Positions 36,101-48,022 of a stretch of 64,000 bases of DNA are shown here, piece after piece. Numbering within the stretch: the first letter of the stretch is position 1; every line of letters starts with the position of its first letter. The notes beneath the pieces were generated by a model. It did no database searches. It was not told where the DNA came from and saw only the letters and a program-made list of their open reading frames with translations. Both the position numbers and the translations under genes were made by a program. Source of the stretch: Circinella umbellata (lineage: Eukaryota; Mucoromycota; Mucoromycetes; Mucorales; Lichtheimiaceae); NCBI GenBank assembly GCA_025093555.1, contig JAIWNF010000019.1:1-64000 (forward strand), written 5' to 3'.

Positions 36101-38107
36101 ATGCAACATTACCCTCAGGGACCCCCTATGGGTCAACCACCACCAAATATGATGACTCAACAAGCTATGGCAGGTCAAGGCGTTCAATATAGAAAACGTT
36201 CTAATGAAACAGATTCATTAGCAAAACACATCAAGTAAAGTTAAATCTAGTTTTTTTATATATATAATCAATACGACAACACCTTTTATTTTTTTTATAG
36301 TCGCGTATAGAACGTGTTATATCACTCTATTAACTCAATGTCAAAACAATGAACACACTTCATTCTTTTTTTTTAGAAAGAAACGACCTACGGATCGTAA
36401 TATGCCACCTAAAGTAAGTAAAGAACGAAAAATTGGATATGGAAATAATAAACTAAAAAAAAATGTATCTATTTAGATTGAAGCTTTTGTACCAGAATCC
36501 AAATTATATACTGAACTTAATGAATTTGAAAAGAAATTGGACGCGACAATAATGAGAAAACGATTGGATGTTCAAGAAGCTTTGGGTAAACCAACCAAGG
36601 TAAAAAAAAAAAAACAGAAGGAATCTTTAGAATGATATATAGGTATACTAACATAAAAAGAATGGATGTGAATTGAAAAACATAGGTGAAACGAACTTTA
36701 CGTATATTTGTATCTAATACATCTTCAGATCAACAAGCAACACAACAACAACAACAACAAAATAATGAAGAAGAAAATAACTTTGATTTTAATAACGGCA
36801 ATCCACCTTCTTGGACATTAAAAATTGAAGGAAGATTATTGGATGTAATGTGTACTATTATATTTATATATATAATATATGAAAGGGGTTGTGTTTTTCA
36901 ATAAGTAGATATATTAATACTGTTTTTTTTTTTACTTCTAGCCACCTATTCCAACTAAAAAAGCACAACCTGTTCAAAAATTCACATCCTTCTTTCGATC
37001 TATTTGTATTGAACTTGATCGAGATCCAAAACTTTATCCTGAAGGCAATACAATTGAGGTAATTTATATAGAAAAGGGAAAAAAAACTTTTATTTATCGA
37101 ATCTTCTATAATTTAGTGGCATAAACAAGCGAATAGTCCAGAACATGATGGTGTTGAAGTAAGTCGACGAGGTGATGTCAATGTCAAAGCAAGAATTATT
37201 TTAGAACCTGAATATATGCCACAAAAATTCAAATTGGATGCTCCATTATCAGAAATGTTGGATATGAAATTGGAAACAAAACCACATATCGTTATGGGTA
37301 TTTGGAATTATATTAAACATAATAAATTACAAGATGCAGAAGATAAACGAATTATTCGTTGTGATCAACGTATGCAAGAGGTAAATAACAATAAAAGAGG
37401 GTGTTTATTATTATTATTATTGTATTCATATTAACTAGATTGGATGAATATATAGCTTTTCAACGCTCCACAAGTCCATTTTTCACACATACCTGAACTT
37501 ATTAATAGTCATTTGGCAAGACCTGATCCTATTGTTATTAATTATACTATTCGGTAAAGGGACATGATAACAAAAGAATACATAGGTTCAGTTTACTAAG
37601 ATACAAACATTTTATTAGAGTCGATAAAGAATTTCATCAATCTCCACAAGCTTATGATATTGATGTTGATTTGGATAGTGTTGTTCGACAAAAAATGATG
37701 AATACAGTCGCATCTACTCAATTACAAAAAGAAATTATGGGATTAGATGATAAGATTGTACAATGTGTACAAAGTATCAATAATTCCAAGATCAAACGAG
37801 ATTTTTTGATGCAATTTGCACAAAATCCTGTTGAGTTTATAAATAAATGGATTGCAAGTCAAGCAAGAGATTTAGAGGTAAATGAAGGGAAGTTTAGTGT
37901 CTATAAAAGTTTTCAAAAAACTAAATAGCAGTTTTTTTTTATTAGGTTATACTTGGTGAAAGTAAAATTAATTTGGAAGAAATGCGACAAACTGACTTTT
38001 ATAAGCAACCTTGGGTTAAAGAAGCTGTCTTTCATTATCTTACAGCAAAAGTTCAACAACGTATGCAAGAGCTTTTGAATGCTCAAAGAGGTGCAGGTCC
38101 ACAATAA
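36101..38107 (+). CDS. SWI/SNF chromatin remodelling subunit, SMARCD/Snf12 (Rsc6) type, with SWIB domain
   Basis: Multi-exon gene from ATG 36101, chosen because the upstream in-frame residues are a translated poly-T leader, to TAA 38105-38107. A Pro/Gln-rich N-terminus is followed by [11 protein letters not shown], the conserved [14 protein letters not shown] block, an [10 protein letters not shown] region, the [15 protein letters not shown] segment, and the SWIB domain ([20 protein letters not shown] to YIKHNKLQD and [13 protein letters not shown]). This order matches BAF60/SMARCD and yeast Snf12/Rsc6. The protein is a core scaffold of the ATP-dependent nucleosome remodeller and links it to transcription factors. 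The C-terminus after SWIB is helical and also family-like. Confidence 0.93.
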
Positions 38108-39494
38108 ATAATAATAATAATAATCATAGCATCTCTTCCTTTATATATATTTATATATATACAAGTATATAAATAAATTTGTTTTTATTGGCTTTTTTTT
38201 TAATATATATATATATATATTCTTGCATGGATTTGTTAATCTAGTATTATAATCAACAATAATAATAGTATATCTGAGGGGTGGATTATTTATATCTATG
38301 ATAAATGTAATCCATTTTTAATATCTTTTACGTGCAAGCCTGTGCATATGTTATACAGAGTGATTGGAAATATTTTAAATAAAAGAAACATATATCACGG
38401 TTGGCACTGAAGCATAAAAAGTGGCTGTTGCAACTGTCAATTTTTTGTTTTTTTTGTAGTATTTTGTAGCTTTTTTGATCCAACAATTACTACGTGCGAA
38501 ACATATCACTTGATCAATGTCAATGTAAAGTTATTATAGCAACTTATTTTAGAGTATTAAAGTAAACAGATGATGGTTGCCCTCTATAATACCCACTTTG
38601 ATGTCTTTTAATAGTTTATATAAAAGGAAAGTGATTACTACTTTTTTTTATCAATATACCCAATGTTTTATTGTTATTACTAACTAAAAAATGATATATA
38701 TTTACAGTATACGTAATAAATATAAAGGATTGTAATTAAATAAGGTAAAAAAGGGGATTATATAAATGTATATGACTGTACGACCGTAAAATAAAAAACA
38801 CCTATTATCCAAGTAATCTAATCAATGTTATTAGTAATTTCATTATTAGTGTATGTGATGAATCATGCTTTCTGTTTTTTTTTTTGTATATAAAATAATA
38901 TTAGTGTATAATAAGGTTGTTGTTGCTGTTGTTGTTTTGATTATAATAATAGAATGATGTGTGTGAAAGAGAGAGAACAAAAGAGCCGCTGTTGATATTG
39001 ATGATCCGTATATCAATGGATGATCTTTTGTTGTCGATGATTAATATTGATATTTGTTTGACTTTCACCCGATAAAAATAACTGTTGTTGGAGGATATGA
39101 TTGTTCTTTTTCGTTATTGTTGCTCTCGACAACAGAAGCTGTCGAAACTAATTTTGTATGATAGTATTTAATATACTTGTGTGATTATTCCTCTTTATAC
39201 TGTATACGATTTTAAGTCGTATTATGTATTGATTTTGTTGCTTAAGTGGAATTATATTTGTATTCACCGACGGTGATGATATTGTTGATTGGTTTTCAAG
39301 TCGATTTGATCTTGTGTATTCATTCTTGTTTTTGAGGTTGTTGTAGTTAATGGATTGATCCGTTTTTTTGTTTTATTCGACATCTTTGGTCTTGATTGTA
39401 GTACTGAATCTTGAGTTTTTTTTTCTGTTTTTTTTTGTTTAATCCTTGACCTAATGGATTTTTGTCTTTTCAAAAGATATCCATTGATATAACA

Positions 39495-39526
<32 letters not shown>

Positions 39527-39667
39527 ATCGCGAACTCTTTTGTTTCTCTTGTTAGCTGGTAATTTTGGATTAGCTTTGTGATATCATATGTTTGTGTTTT
39601 TGTGTGAAGAATGAGTGATAAAGGGTACGAGGGAACTTTTGAATAGTAATAATAAAAGTTAATAGTA

Positions 39668-39806
39668 TTTTTTTATATATCTTTTTTTTTGTATCTTTTT
39701 TTTTCGTATCTTTTTTTTTTTTGTATCTTTTTTTTTGTATCTTTTTTTTTGTATCTTTTTTTTTTGTATCTATTTTTTGTGTATCTTTTTTGTGTATCTT
39801 TTTTTT
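39668..39806. repeat. poly-T / GTATC microsatellite-like array
   Basis: About nine units of a T-run of 7-12 followed by GTATC. ORFs on both strands through it are artefacts of the repeat. Unit lengths vary, as expected from slippage. Confidence 0.9.
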
Positions 39807-40438
39807 TGACAATCATCATCACACACACAAATAATAACGTTACCATACATTTGTTAAGAATACTGAATTTTCAGTATTAATATTTTACAACGTACCTTTT
39901 CTTTTTTTGGAATGAGAGAGAGGAATCTTGGGTATATTGACATTGGATCGAGACAAGACTGGAATATTCATCCACTGTTATTTTGGAGTATGTTGGTATG
40001 AATTTGCGTGTGTGCATATTCGTCCACGTGTGTATGTGTGTGTATGTGTGTGTGATACCTCCGTATCCAAAAATAACAGTGAATAGAATAAATATATAAT
40101 GACGTTCTTGAAGTGGTACATAATTTATATTATTGCTCTTGAAATAGCTTGTGAATGATCATCTTGATATGCAATAATAGTATACTTTTGGTAAGGTCAA
40201 TAATCATATTCCAGTCTTGTCAACACCGAAAATAAAAAGAAAAACCAAGTATCTTGATAACAAATAAATTTCTTGTTGTATTTCTTGATAAATATAGTTC
40301 ACCTTCTTGACTAGTTCGTAATGGGTGCGCCATAATAGATAGTTCACCATGATAATTTAAATAGATGTGTACCTCGTGTAATACCAGAGAACGAAACCAA
40401 ATCCCACATTATGTTGCTGTCTACCGCATGGAATATTA

Positions 40439-40897
40439 TCATGACACTCGTCTGGTTTGTGTCATAATAACAAGTTGCCCACTTTTTTCTTTATTCTTCT
40501 TAATGTTACTTATGTACTTCATCATATGGATCAATGTATGTTGTTTCTTGATTAACACGGATTCATACAACACCAAATGATTTGCTACTTGACTGGTTAT
40601 TGGTTTTTTCACCGGATGGATAATAAAATTTGATATTTTCAATGAAATTGATAATTGATGATGGTTTATCAAATATATCTTGAATGTGGAATTTGGTTTC
40701 TTGTGTGTATATGTACTCCTTATTTCCAAATTAGGTGGTGATGGATAATATAGTATTTCTTGAGTAATGAACAATCCATTTAAAAGTGTTTGAAAGGATT
40801 TATCAGCACCATGATGAGATAAGATATAAAATCGGTTAAAGGAGGTACACACCAAGTAAGAGCATATACACACATGAATTCTTGCTATCTTGCTCAT
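40439..40897 (-). CDS. hypothetical protein, 152 aa
   Basis: An open minus-strand frame with ordinary composition: Cys and aromatic residues near the start, a central YYPSPPNLEIRS segment and a basic end. I recognise no family and see no splice partners. It could be a real small gene or a chance ORF in a repeat-rich area; the length exceeds most chance ORFs here, which is the only support. Confidence 0.25.
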   Translation of the reverse strand: MSKIARIHVCICSYLVCTSFNRFYILSHHGADKSFQTLLNGLFITQEILYYPSPPNLEIRSTYTHKKPNSTFKIYLINHHQLSISLKISNFIIHPVKKPITSQVANHLVLYESVLIKKQHTLIHMMKYISNIKKNKEKSGQLVIMTQTRRVS

Positions 40898-41942
40898 CCC
40901 ATCAAAATGTTGCGGTCATAATTTGGTTCCAATAGTAAAACAAGTAGTAAAGAATTACAAGTTTCGTTTAAGATTGATCAAAAGTTGATAAAGACGCCGA
41001 ATTGTGAAACCAATTATTGACCGCAATCAAATAGCTGAATAATAAATATTGCTCCCTTTTTTTTCTAGACTAGCAATTATTTTTACCAGAATAGTTCCAT
41101 TATCACCCAATATAATACACACCAAAGTACCAACTATGAGTCTTAATAATAAAAACAATAGCAACAGGTAAATCGGCTCAATCAATGCAAGAAGAAAGAA
41201 ACAAAGATTGTATCATAAAGGTAAACATTCCCAAAGGAAATGAATATGTGAAGATGAATCAAAAAAAGTTTTTTAATATTAGAGCCACCAAGAACTAATA
41301 TCAAAGCACAATAGATTCCATTCAAGCCAAAGACGGGATTCTCTTTTTTTTTTGTTTCTCTCTTATACACAAATGTATAATAATAGTCTGCTTTCACAAA
41401 TTAATTTACGAAAACAATTGGATTAACTTTCTAATCACCAAAATCAAATATCAAAAAATGACAATAGCTAGCCATAGTTAGGGTCAAAGTCAGTCGTTAC
41501 CACGACATCATTAACAAAAACCACGGGAGCCTTGAATTGCCAAAGCATTTGAATAGGGTCAAAGTCAGTCGTCACCAAAAACGACCATTCACATCGCGTA
41601 CACTCCATGTTTCTCTTCCATACGCCAAGGAAATAGAAACAACGCTTTCTTCCACCTTGGAAAGCCCGATTAGAACACATAGTACACCTTCCCACAATGT
41701 ACCATGATTCCTGACACAGCAGCAACAAGCCCCCTTTTGACAGGAAGACAATCCCAGCTTCAGAATCTCAATGGGAGGTAAGAAGAAGAAGGAAGAACAG
41801 AACAATGACATAGAGCTTATGCCATAACCGGTGGGAGATCGAGGTACCCATATACGCTATAGCCTAGGATGACCAAAGACTATTCAGAATGAGGAGTCGT
41901 TATTGCAACAGAGCTACTTCGAACGAACTCTTGTATCCACAG

Positions 41943-43057
41943 CTACCACCTCATTAATCCCGACGAGCACAGAATAAGGTCATAATGGAACTTTTGACAA
42001 GATCTTTGCGACTTGAGAGCAGTAACTTGAAACAATGACAACAACTTGTTTTTATCTTGAAAAATTGGTCTAACAGATTTCTTTCCATAACAAATTTATT
42101 CCCGTAGATAGAGAAATAAAAAATGTTATAAAAAAGAAACCAATAAAAAATATATGAAAAACTTCCAATATTTAGTAACCCACACTTTTAAAGTATATAA
42201 AAATACATAGAAATATATAAAAATAAAAAATGATAATGATAATGAAAATGATAACTTACAGTAAAATAATATAAAATTAAATGAGTCTTGTTGTCATTAA
42301 GAAGGCTGCAAAAAATCTGTTGGTGTTCCAAATATGCCTCATCTTGCTCACCAAGACTAACAAGGAATGACGTAGGGGTATACAAAAGCTCGTCCTTTTC
42401 ACCCTATCACAATAACGAACATCCCCACCCCAAATAGTCTAAGGCCAGAGCCTAGACCAAGCATATACAGATACCTCTTTACTCCCGGTGGTTACGACAC
42501 AGGACATCCATGCCACATCCTATTCCCCCAACCCTACTTACCTTGATCCCAAGGAGACCATCCACCGAAATGCCTTCCTGCCATCCGTTTCCCAAAAGAC
42601 AAACTGCTGCAATGTCAACACCAGGCCAACCAAACCTTCGGAAGCGCACACACACGCAGCACAGCAACGTCTATATATTCCATTAAAAAATTAAATAATT
42701 AGTTCTCATTATTATTGATCTTTTTTTTTTTACAACTTATTTTGCTATGATAGAAAACTTACCATGACACTGCTTGTATCATCAAATTTTGAACCCAAAG
42801 CGTCCAAAGCAGACACCTTATTGTATCCCCAACGGACACACCAAAAGCACAAGCAAAACCGTGCCTAATATATTTTAAAATATATGAAATTATTAGTAAA
42901 TTATTTTATGAAAAACTAGGTTTCAAACATAAATTGTCAGAAGTATAATTTATATTTTTTATAAACTTACCATAACAGTCGCATGTACAAAAGCATACAT
43001 GGAAAATGCGCCAAAGAAGACGCAGAAAGTCACACACACCGGGCTGCCGCGCAACAG
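41943..43057 (-). CDS. spliced hypothetical membrane-type protein, five exons all in phase 0
   Basis: Minus-strand exons 43057-42971 (87 nt), 42864-42763 (102), 42670-42542 (129), 42403-42260 (144) and 42044-41943 (102, ending TAG) all have consensus borders, all are multiples of three, and all stay open in the same phase, which would be unlikely by chance. Translation gives hydrophobic, Cys-rich starts (VCVTFCVFFGAFSMYAFVHA; FCLCFWCVRWGY; LLCCVCVRFRRFGW) then soluble stretches such as GWQEGISVDGLLGIK and GEKDELLYTPTSFL. An ATG inside the first exon (MYAFVH) could be the start. It lies downstream of a larger gene on the same strand and may be spliced to it. Family unknown. The last acceptor is the least certain. 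Confidence 0.45.
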
Positions 43058-43594
43058 CTATACGAAAAATATATAAAAATATGTTGCCAATTAGTTTTTA
43101 TGTACATGAAATATTGCTTTTTATATGAAAGTTTTTTTTTAATATCTTTTCAATAGACTTACCGAAAATGCTGAAGGCGTCGAAATAAAAAGTGCCAAAA
43201 AAAAGACACAGAAACACACACAATATCGGGCTGCCGCACAACAGCTATAAAGAGAATACATAAAAATATGTTGCCAATTAGTTTTTACGCACATGTGTAA
43301 TTATTTTTATCTTTTTCAATAGACTTACCAAAAATGCCGAAGGCGTCGAAAAAAAGAAAAAAAAAAGTGTCAAAGACACAGAGAATTATACACACACCGG
43401 GCTGCCGCACAACAGCTATAGAAAAATAAAAATAAGAATGTGTTGTCAATTAGTTTTTATGCACATGTGGAATTTTTTTTTCAATAAACTTACCAAAATG
43501 CCGAAGGCGTCGAAATAAAAAAAAATAAAAAAAAAACACCGCACACACACGGACAAAGGAGCAATCATCAACAGAGGTGCACACACAAACACAT

Positions 43595-43634
<40 letters not shown>

Positions 43635-43701
43635 AAAAAAAGAATAAAAAAAAGGAACGCGAGAATTCCGTCAACCAGCAAACGAACACAGTTACCATCA
43701 T
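42971..43701 (-). repeat. tandem array of four exon-like units, each with splice sites
   Basis: Four units repeat every ~165-192 bp. On the minus strand each has an exon core: 43701-43494, 43415-43329, 43244-43163 and 43057-42971. Three start TATAG then CTGTTG-GCGGCAGCCCG, and three end GACGCCTTC-GCATTT before a G|GTAAGT donor. Between cores, the intron parts also repeat (GTTGCCAATTAGTTTTTA on the plus strand). So whole exon-intron units were duplicated. Frames differ among units (lengths 87, 82, 87 and 208 nt), and the unit at 43415-43329 has a stop in the phase used downstream, so inclusion of different units would change coding. Confidence 0.75.
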
Positions 43702-43800
43702 CTATAAATAATAATAATAAAAGTACATTAATAATTATAATATAATATATATATAAAGTAAACATAAAAAAGTGGAAATATAAATAATACTTACAAGAGT

Positions 43801-45714
43801 TTAGCCCCAATAATCATCATCTTCATCGTCGTACTCAACAAGGAACTCTGAGAAAACATCTTCTTCAGGAAGTCGTGCTGCTTGTGGTGGTGGGAGGACA
43901 TGATCTTCTTCATCGTTCATATGACCGGCAACATCTACACGGTCTTCTTCACCTTCTGCAAGTTCGTCGACACCTACACGAACTTCTTCATCATTGAATT
44001 CCTCGACTAAAGTGGCAAGGTCTGTCATGGTAGGAAGGTCCGAAAACACATCTACAAGACCATCATAACCATCAGCAGTCATATGGGATTGATCCAAAGA
44101 CGGTAACATGTCGGCTAAAATAGCCAAAGCAAGCGCATCAACAGATGTTATGGCATCACCCATATCTTGCACATGTTCGGAGTCCTCGACTGCAGCAGCA
44201 TCAGCAATTACTCCAAGACCAAAGTCAAGGTAATCATCAGCGCTTAATGCAAGAGTGTTTTCCTCCGGCATTGACTGCTCTTGTGCTGATGGCATGGAAG
44301 CCAGAGCAGCAGCAGTTTGCATAGCAACTAGTGCTTCCCTTTCTACAAGTTCGTCGACACCTACACGAACTTCTTCACCATTGACTTCTTCAACCAAAGC
44401 ATCAGCATTTGTCATTGTAGGGAAATCCGAAGACACATCTACGAGACTAGCATTATCAGCAGTAGTATTATTGGATTGCTCCAAAGGTGGTAACATGTTG
44501 GCTGTAATAGCCAAAGCAAGTGCATCAACTGATGCTGTGGAATCACCCACATATTGCGCATGTTCAGAGGCCTCAACTGCAGCAGTATCAGTGATTACTT
44601 CAGGACTAAAGTCGTCCGAATAATCATCAGTACCATCCATAGGAGTATCTTCCTCTGGGATTGACTGCTCTTGTGCTGGTGACATAGGAGCCAACTCAGC
44701 AGCAGTGTCCGTAGCATCAGTGGCATCAAAGCCAGCTGAGCTTTCTTGTTGTTCTTGTTGTTGTTCTCGCTCTTGTACGCCGTTATCCATGGACACGGTA
44801 TCACCATCAATATCCATGGCAACAGGACCAATCTCTCCAGCAGCTGCAGAAGGGATTTCATTGGAATCATCTTCAAAAGAATCTTCCATCTCCACATCGC
44901 AATCAGGGAAAGGTGTTCCTGCTGAAGAAGAAGAGAAAGTATTTGTAAGTGCTAAGGAATCAGCGTCAGCTTCCTCTTCCCATGATTGCACTTGAACATC
45001 ATCGCTAGAAATATCAACAAGCATCGGAGATCCAGGCTCATCTTGGTGTTGAGCAGAAGCCGAAGCTTGGGCACTAGGACCTAAGTCCATGGCCGCGAAC
45101 TGTTCGCACAAGAGATCAACTGCATCAGGAAGCACAGTTGGCGATGTGTTCGAATGAGACTTTTTACGGTCATCATTTCGTCGACAAGAAAAGACATTGC
45201 AACGCTTGATATCTGCCCGTCCGTACACGTCAACATCCACACCAAACACTACGCCTACAGGGTCAGGTTTATACATGCGTCCAAAAGGTAAAGAATGCTT
45301 ATCATGCCGAACTGCTTTGTTCCATTTAAAACATGGAATAGCAAACTTTTCTTCTTCTCGGGGCTTGCCCACAACAGGCGGTTCACACAACGCACGCCGC
45401 AAACGAGAAACCTCCTCATAATGAGAAGCAACAAATGCATAGTCGAGACTTGGCGGCAACGGGGAAACGAAGAAAAGTCCCAATGACAAGCATTGTCCAA
45501 CAATTAATGTGCGCAATGAATTGCAACACGACGAGAAAGAGATGAATGCCACAAGGGCAACGAATGCATAAAAGCAAAACCACTCAAAGTGGAACAGGTA
45601 GTAGCGGTAGCCAACGTCTATCACAAAGACATAGATATGTAGAAGGCAATACAAAATGAGCAAGGTATGAAGAAAACGGTCTTCGTAGTAGAATTCTTTA
45701 AGTAGCTGAAACAT
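43801..45714 (-). CDS. hypothetical protein with N-terminal membrane helices and duplicated acidic C-terminal module, 637 aa
   Basis: One uninterrupted minus-strand frame from ATG at 45714 (an in-frame TTG upstream is not used as start) to TAA at 43803-43801. The first ~90 residues hold about three hydrophobic helices (TLLILYCLLHIYVFVIDV; FYAFVALVAFISF; LIVGQCLSLGLFFV). A basic, soluble part follows, then a long acidic Ser/Ala/Asp region. Within it a module of about 110 residues occurs twice (VDALALAITANMLPPLEQS and VDALALAILADMLPSLDQS, each followed by DFPTMT/DLPTMT and EEVRVGVDEL). Base composition is richer in GC than neighbours. A splice donor (CTT|GTAAGT) lies 6 nt after the stop, pointing to introns in the 3' untranslated region. 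Family not recognised. Confidence 0.7.
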   Translation of the reverse strand: MFQLLKEFYYEDRFLHTLLILYCLLHIYVFVIDVGYRYYLFHFEWFCFYAFVALVAFISFSSCCNSLRTLIVGQCLSLGLFFVSPLPPSLDYAFVASHYEEVSRLRRALCEPPVVGKPREEEKFAIPCFKWNKAVRHDKHSLPFGRMYKPDPVGVVFGVDVDVYGRADIKRCNVFSCRRNDDRKKSHSNTSPTVLPDAVDLLCEQFAAMDLGPSAQASASAQHQDEPGSPMLVDISSDDVQVQSWEEEADADSLALTNTFSSSSAGTPFPDCDVEMEDSFEDDSNEIPSAAAGEIGPVAMDIDGDTVSMDNGVQEREQQQEQQESSAGFDATDATDTAAELAPMSPAQEQSIPEEDTPMDGTDDYSDDFSPEVITDTAAVEASEHAQYVGDSTASVDALALAITANMLPPLEQSNNTTADNASLVDVSSDFPTMTNADALVEEVNGEEVRVGVDELVEREALVAMQTAAALASMPSAQEQSMPEENTLALSADDYLDFGLGVIADAAAVEDSEHVQDMGDAITSVDALALAILADMLPSLDQSHMTADGYDGLVDVFSDLPTMTDLATLVEEFNDEEVRVGVDELAEGEEDRVDVAGHMNDEEDHVLPPPQAARLPEEDVFSEFLVEYDDEDDDYWG

Positions 45715-45837
45715 AAGTAACAAAGTAAAGTAAAAAGAGGCTCTGAGGTGTAAAGAAAAAAAAAGGAAAAGAAAAAAAAGCGGGATATATTTTGATTCAG
45801 AAAAAAAAAACCATGTGATTCTTCATTAGGCAATTTT

Positions 45838-46410
45838 TTTTTTTACTTTTTAACATATTTTTCGCGTCATGGTACTATGGAAGCGTATAAAGCGTGAATG
45901 TGTTTAATAAAAGTAAAAAAGTTGCAGTGACAACATTGTCATGGAGATGGAATGACGCGACTTAATCTTTGTTTGTCCCGGAATGCTCAGTTCCTGTAGA
46001 ATTTACACTTTTGTCAATTTTTTTTTACTTTAAGGAATGAACTTTTTTTTTCCATTTTCCTTTTTTGTTCATATTTTCGCGTCATGCTACTATGAGCGTG
46101 TCAAAACCGTGAATGTTTATAATAAAGAGAAAAAACTCCAGTGGCAACATTGTCGTAGAGATGGAATGGCACGACTTGAACTTTATTTGTCACAAATCGC
46201 TCAGTTCCTGTAGAATTGACACTTGTGTTTAGTTTAGGAATGAGCGTTTTAGTTTTTTTCTTCTTCTATTTTCCTTTTTTGTTCGTATTTTTACGTCATG
46301 AAATTATGAGTCTGTCAGAGCGTAATAAGTTGGTACAGTAGCATTAACATGGAAATGAAACGACACAACAATTTAATTTTAGTTTCCCACGCATTATGTT
46401 ACACCCGTGC
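45838..46410. repeat. ~215-bp tandem repeat, about 2.6 copies, upstream of the 637-aa gene
   Basis: The marker CGTCATG occurs at 45865, 46080 and 46294, spaced 215 and 214 bp. Each unit also has an ACTATG or ATTATG shortly after, GCAACATTGTCNTNGAGATGGAATG-like DNA (weakest in copy three), CTCAGTTCCTGTAGAATT (copies one and two) and a TTTTCCTTTTTTGTTC tract. The array starts ~125 bp before the ATG of the divergently read minus-strand gene, so it lies where a promoter would be. Confidence 0.8.
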
Positions 46411-48022
46411 CCCGCCCCCCTTTTTTACTGTAAGAAATAATGTTTTTTTCTTTAAACTATGCAAGAATTTTCAATCAGTTTAATATATGTTCATGTTGGA
46501 AATTTGCAAGTGTATTTTATTAATAATGTCTTCTTTTTATTACGTATTAATAATGTTTTATTTTATCATGAGTGAATAATTATTTTCCTGGTGGTATCAG
46601 AAATAACATTCAGGAACCAAATTATTGCGAGTTAGACATAAAGATTAAAATTTTCCATTACTTTTAGCCAACCAATCCAGTTAGATTTTACATATGAGCT
46701 ATATATATTGTTAAATAAAACAAATCAATTTTATTTTTAAAGGTTAGGGTCGTGCTTTAGCTTCCTCGGTTTACCTCAGTGCCATGGTAAGTGCACAAAT
46801 ATTTAATACTGTATATACCTTGTTCATTATCTTTTAGTGTTTATTATTGATAAGAAAGCAGCGAAACAAAAAGGATGAAGTTTCTCATTATTCACACCAT
46901 ACAGTTATTTTCTTTTATTGGGAATCAATGAAATAATGGGATCAAATATACAGGTCGAAAAAGAGACGGACATCATCAAAAAATAACAACTTCATATTTT
47001 TTGTGTCGTAAAGCAATAACTGTAAATATTCAGTACTTTATCCAAGTATATTGTAATAGAAGAAGAAGAGTATATCATTATTATTTTAGATGAGAAGAAG
47101 AATAATTTCAAATTAATCATTGATTAATTTATATTTTCCGTAATTATTCTCCTTTTTTTTACCCGCAGTGAGTTACTTTTCGTTTAAAAAACTACATGTG
47201 AAGATGGTCATATATAATCATTATTTAGTTGGATCAACTTGACGTTTTATTTTATTTTCTTTCTAGTCTAAATAAATTTCTACAAAAGTCGTTATAAGAA
47301 AATAGTCAGAAGCTCATTAGCTTAAATATTATAATAATACTGTACATTTGTCCTTTAATATGCATAAGATACATTATTATGCTAAACTGTTTATAATATG
47401 TTACATAAAAAAACATTTACCTATAAAATGAATCAAGTAGCACTTCAACCATTCCTTTTTTGTAACAAGTTGATTAATTAGACCCGCCGCTTTCTTTTAC
47501 TATTACTGAATAGAATGAGTAAATTATAAAACTATTTCTTTTTTTTTATCATCACCATGATATATATTACCTTCTGTCATATATATATATTCAAAACCAC
47601 TGAAAGTCATTCTTTTATTTATTTAAAAAGCTAGTGTTGTTATTAAGATTTTTTTTTCTCTTTTGCATATTTGGATTATGTGCGTAACACTGAATTTGTG
47701 TGACAAATATTTTAAACAAAGCATGTAAATGATTATTGATCTCATATATAAATTAATATGCTAATCTTGTTATTTCTACCCAGCGTTATGTATTTTTATT
47801 TAATCGGGAAAAATAAAATATCAGATTTATAATGTCATATTAAAAAAAATTGTTCTTTTTCTGTTATGTAATCCTTTCGGAGAGAACGGACACTAAGTAC
47901 GGGATATTATGGTAAACTATTATTACCATCAAAATAGCATTTAGAAAAATATTCATATATAAAGAGAAATATAAAAAAAGCATCTAATAATTTCATTGTA
48001 ATTTAGATATCCAAATTTTATT
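46411..48022. other. intergenic, promoter side of the pectin methylesterase gene
   Basis: AT-rich spacer without a supported ORF. One GC-richer patch at about 46741-46795 (GGTTAGGGTCGTGCTTTAGC and on to CCATG|GTAAGT) looks like an isolated exon end, but no partner exon was found. Confidence 0.45.

Larger units (their letters stand above)
38108..41942. other. gene-poor, repeat-rich region
   Basis: About 3.8 kb with strong strand asymmetry: T/G-rich simple sequence (TTGTTG, TGAT, GTGTATGTGTGTG near 40030-40055) on the plus strand from about 38880 to 40300. A poly-T/GTATC array is listed separately. A minus-strand ORF at 40439-40897 is open but unrecognised. Short direct repeats of GGGTCAAAGTCAGTCGT lie at 41481-41497 and 41556-41572. 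Confidence 0.5.

Noticed and set aside
39264..39880. ORFs rich in Lys or Phe
   Set aside because: They come from the poly-T/GTATC array and neighbouring T-rich sequence and show no start context, splice partners or family motifs.
41468..41811. Minus-strand ORFs with CxxC pairs and a repeated VTTDFDP segment
   Set aside because: The repeat reflects a 17-bp direct repeat; no splice partner or family was recognised. It may be the 3' end of the 42-kb transcript but cannot be supported as a separate gene.
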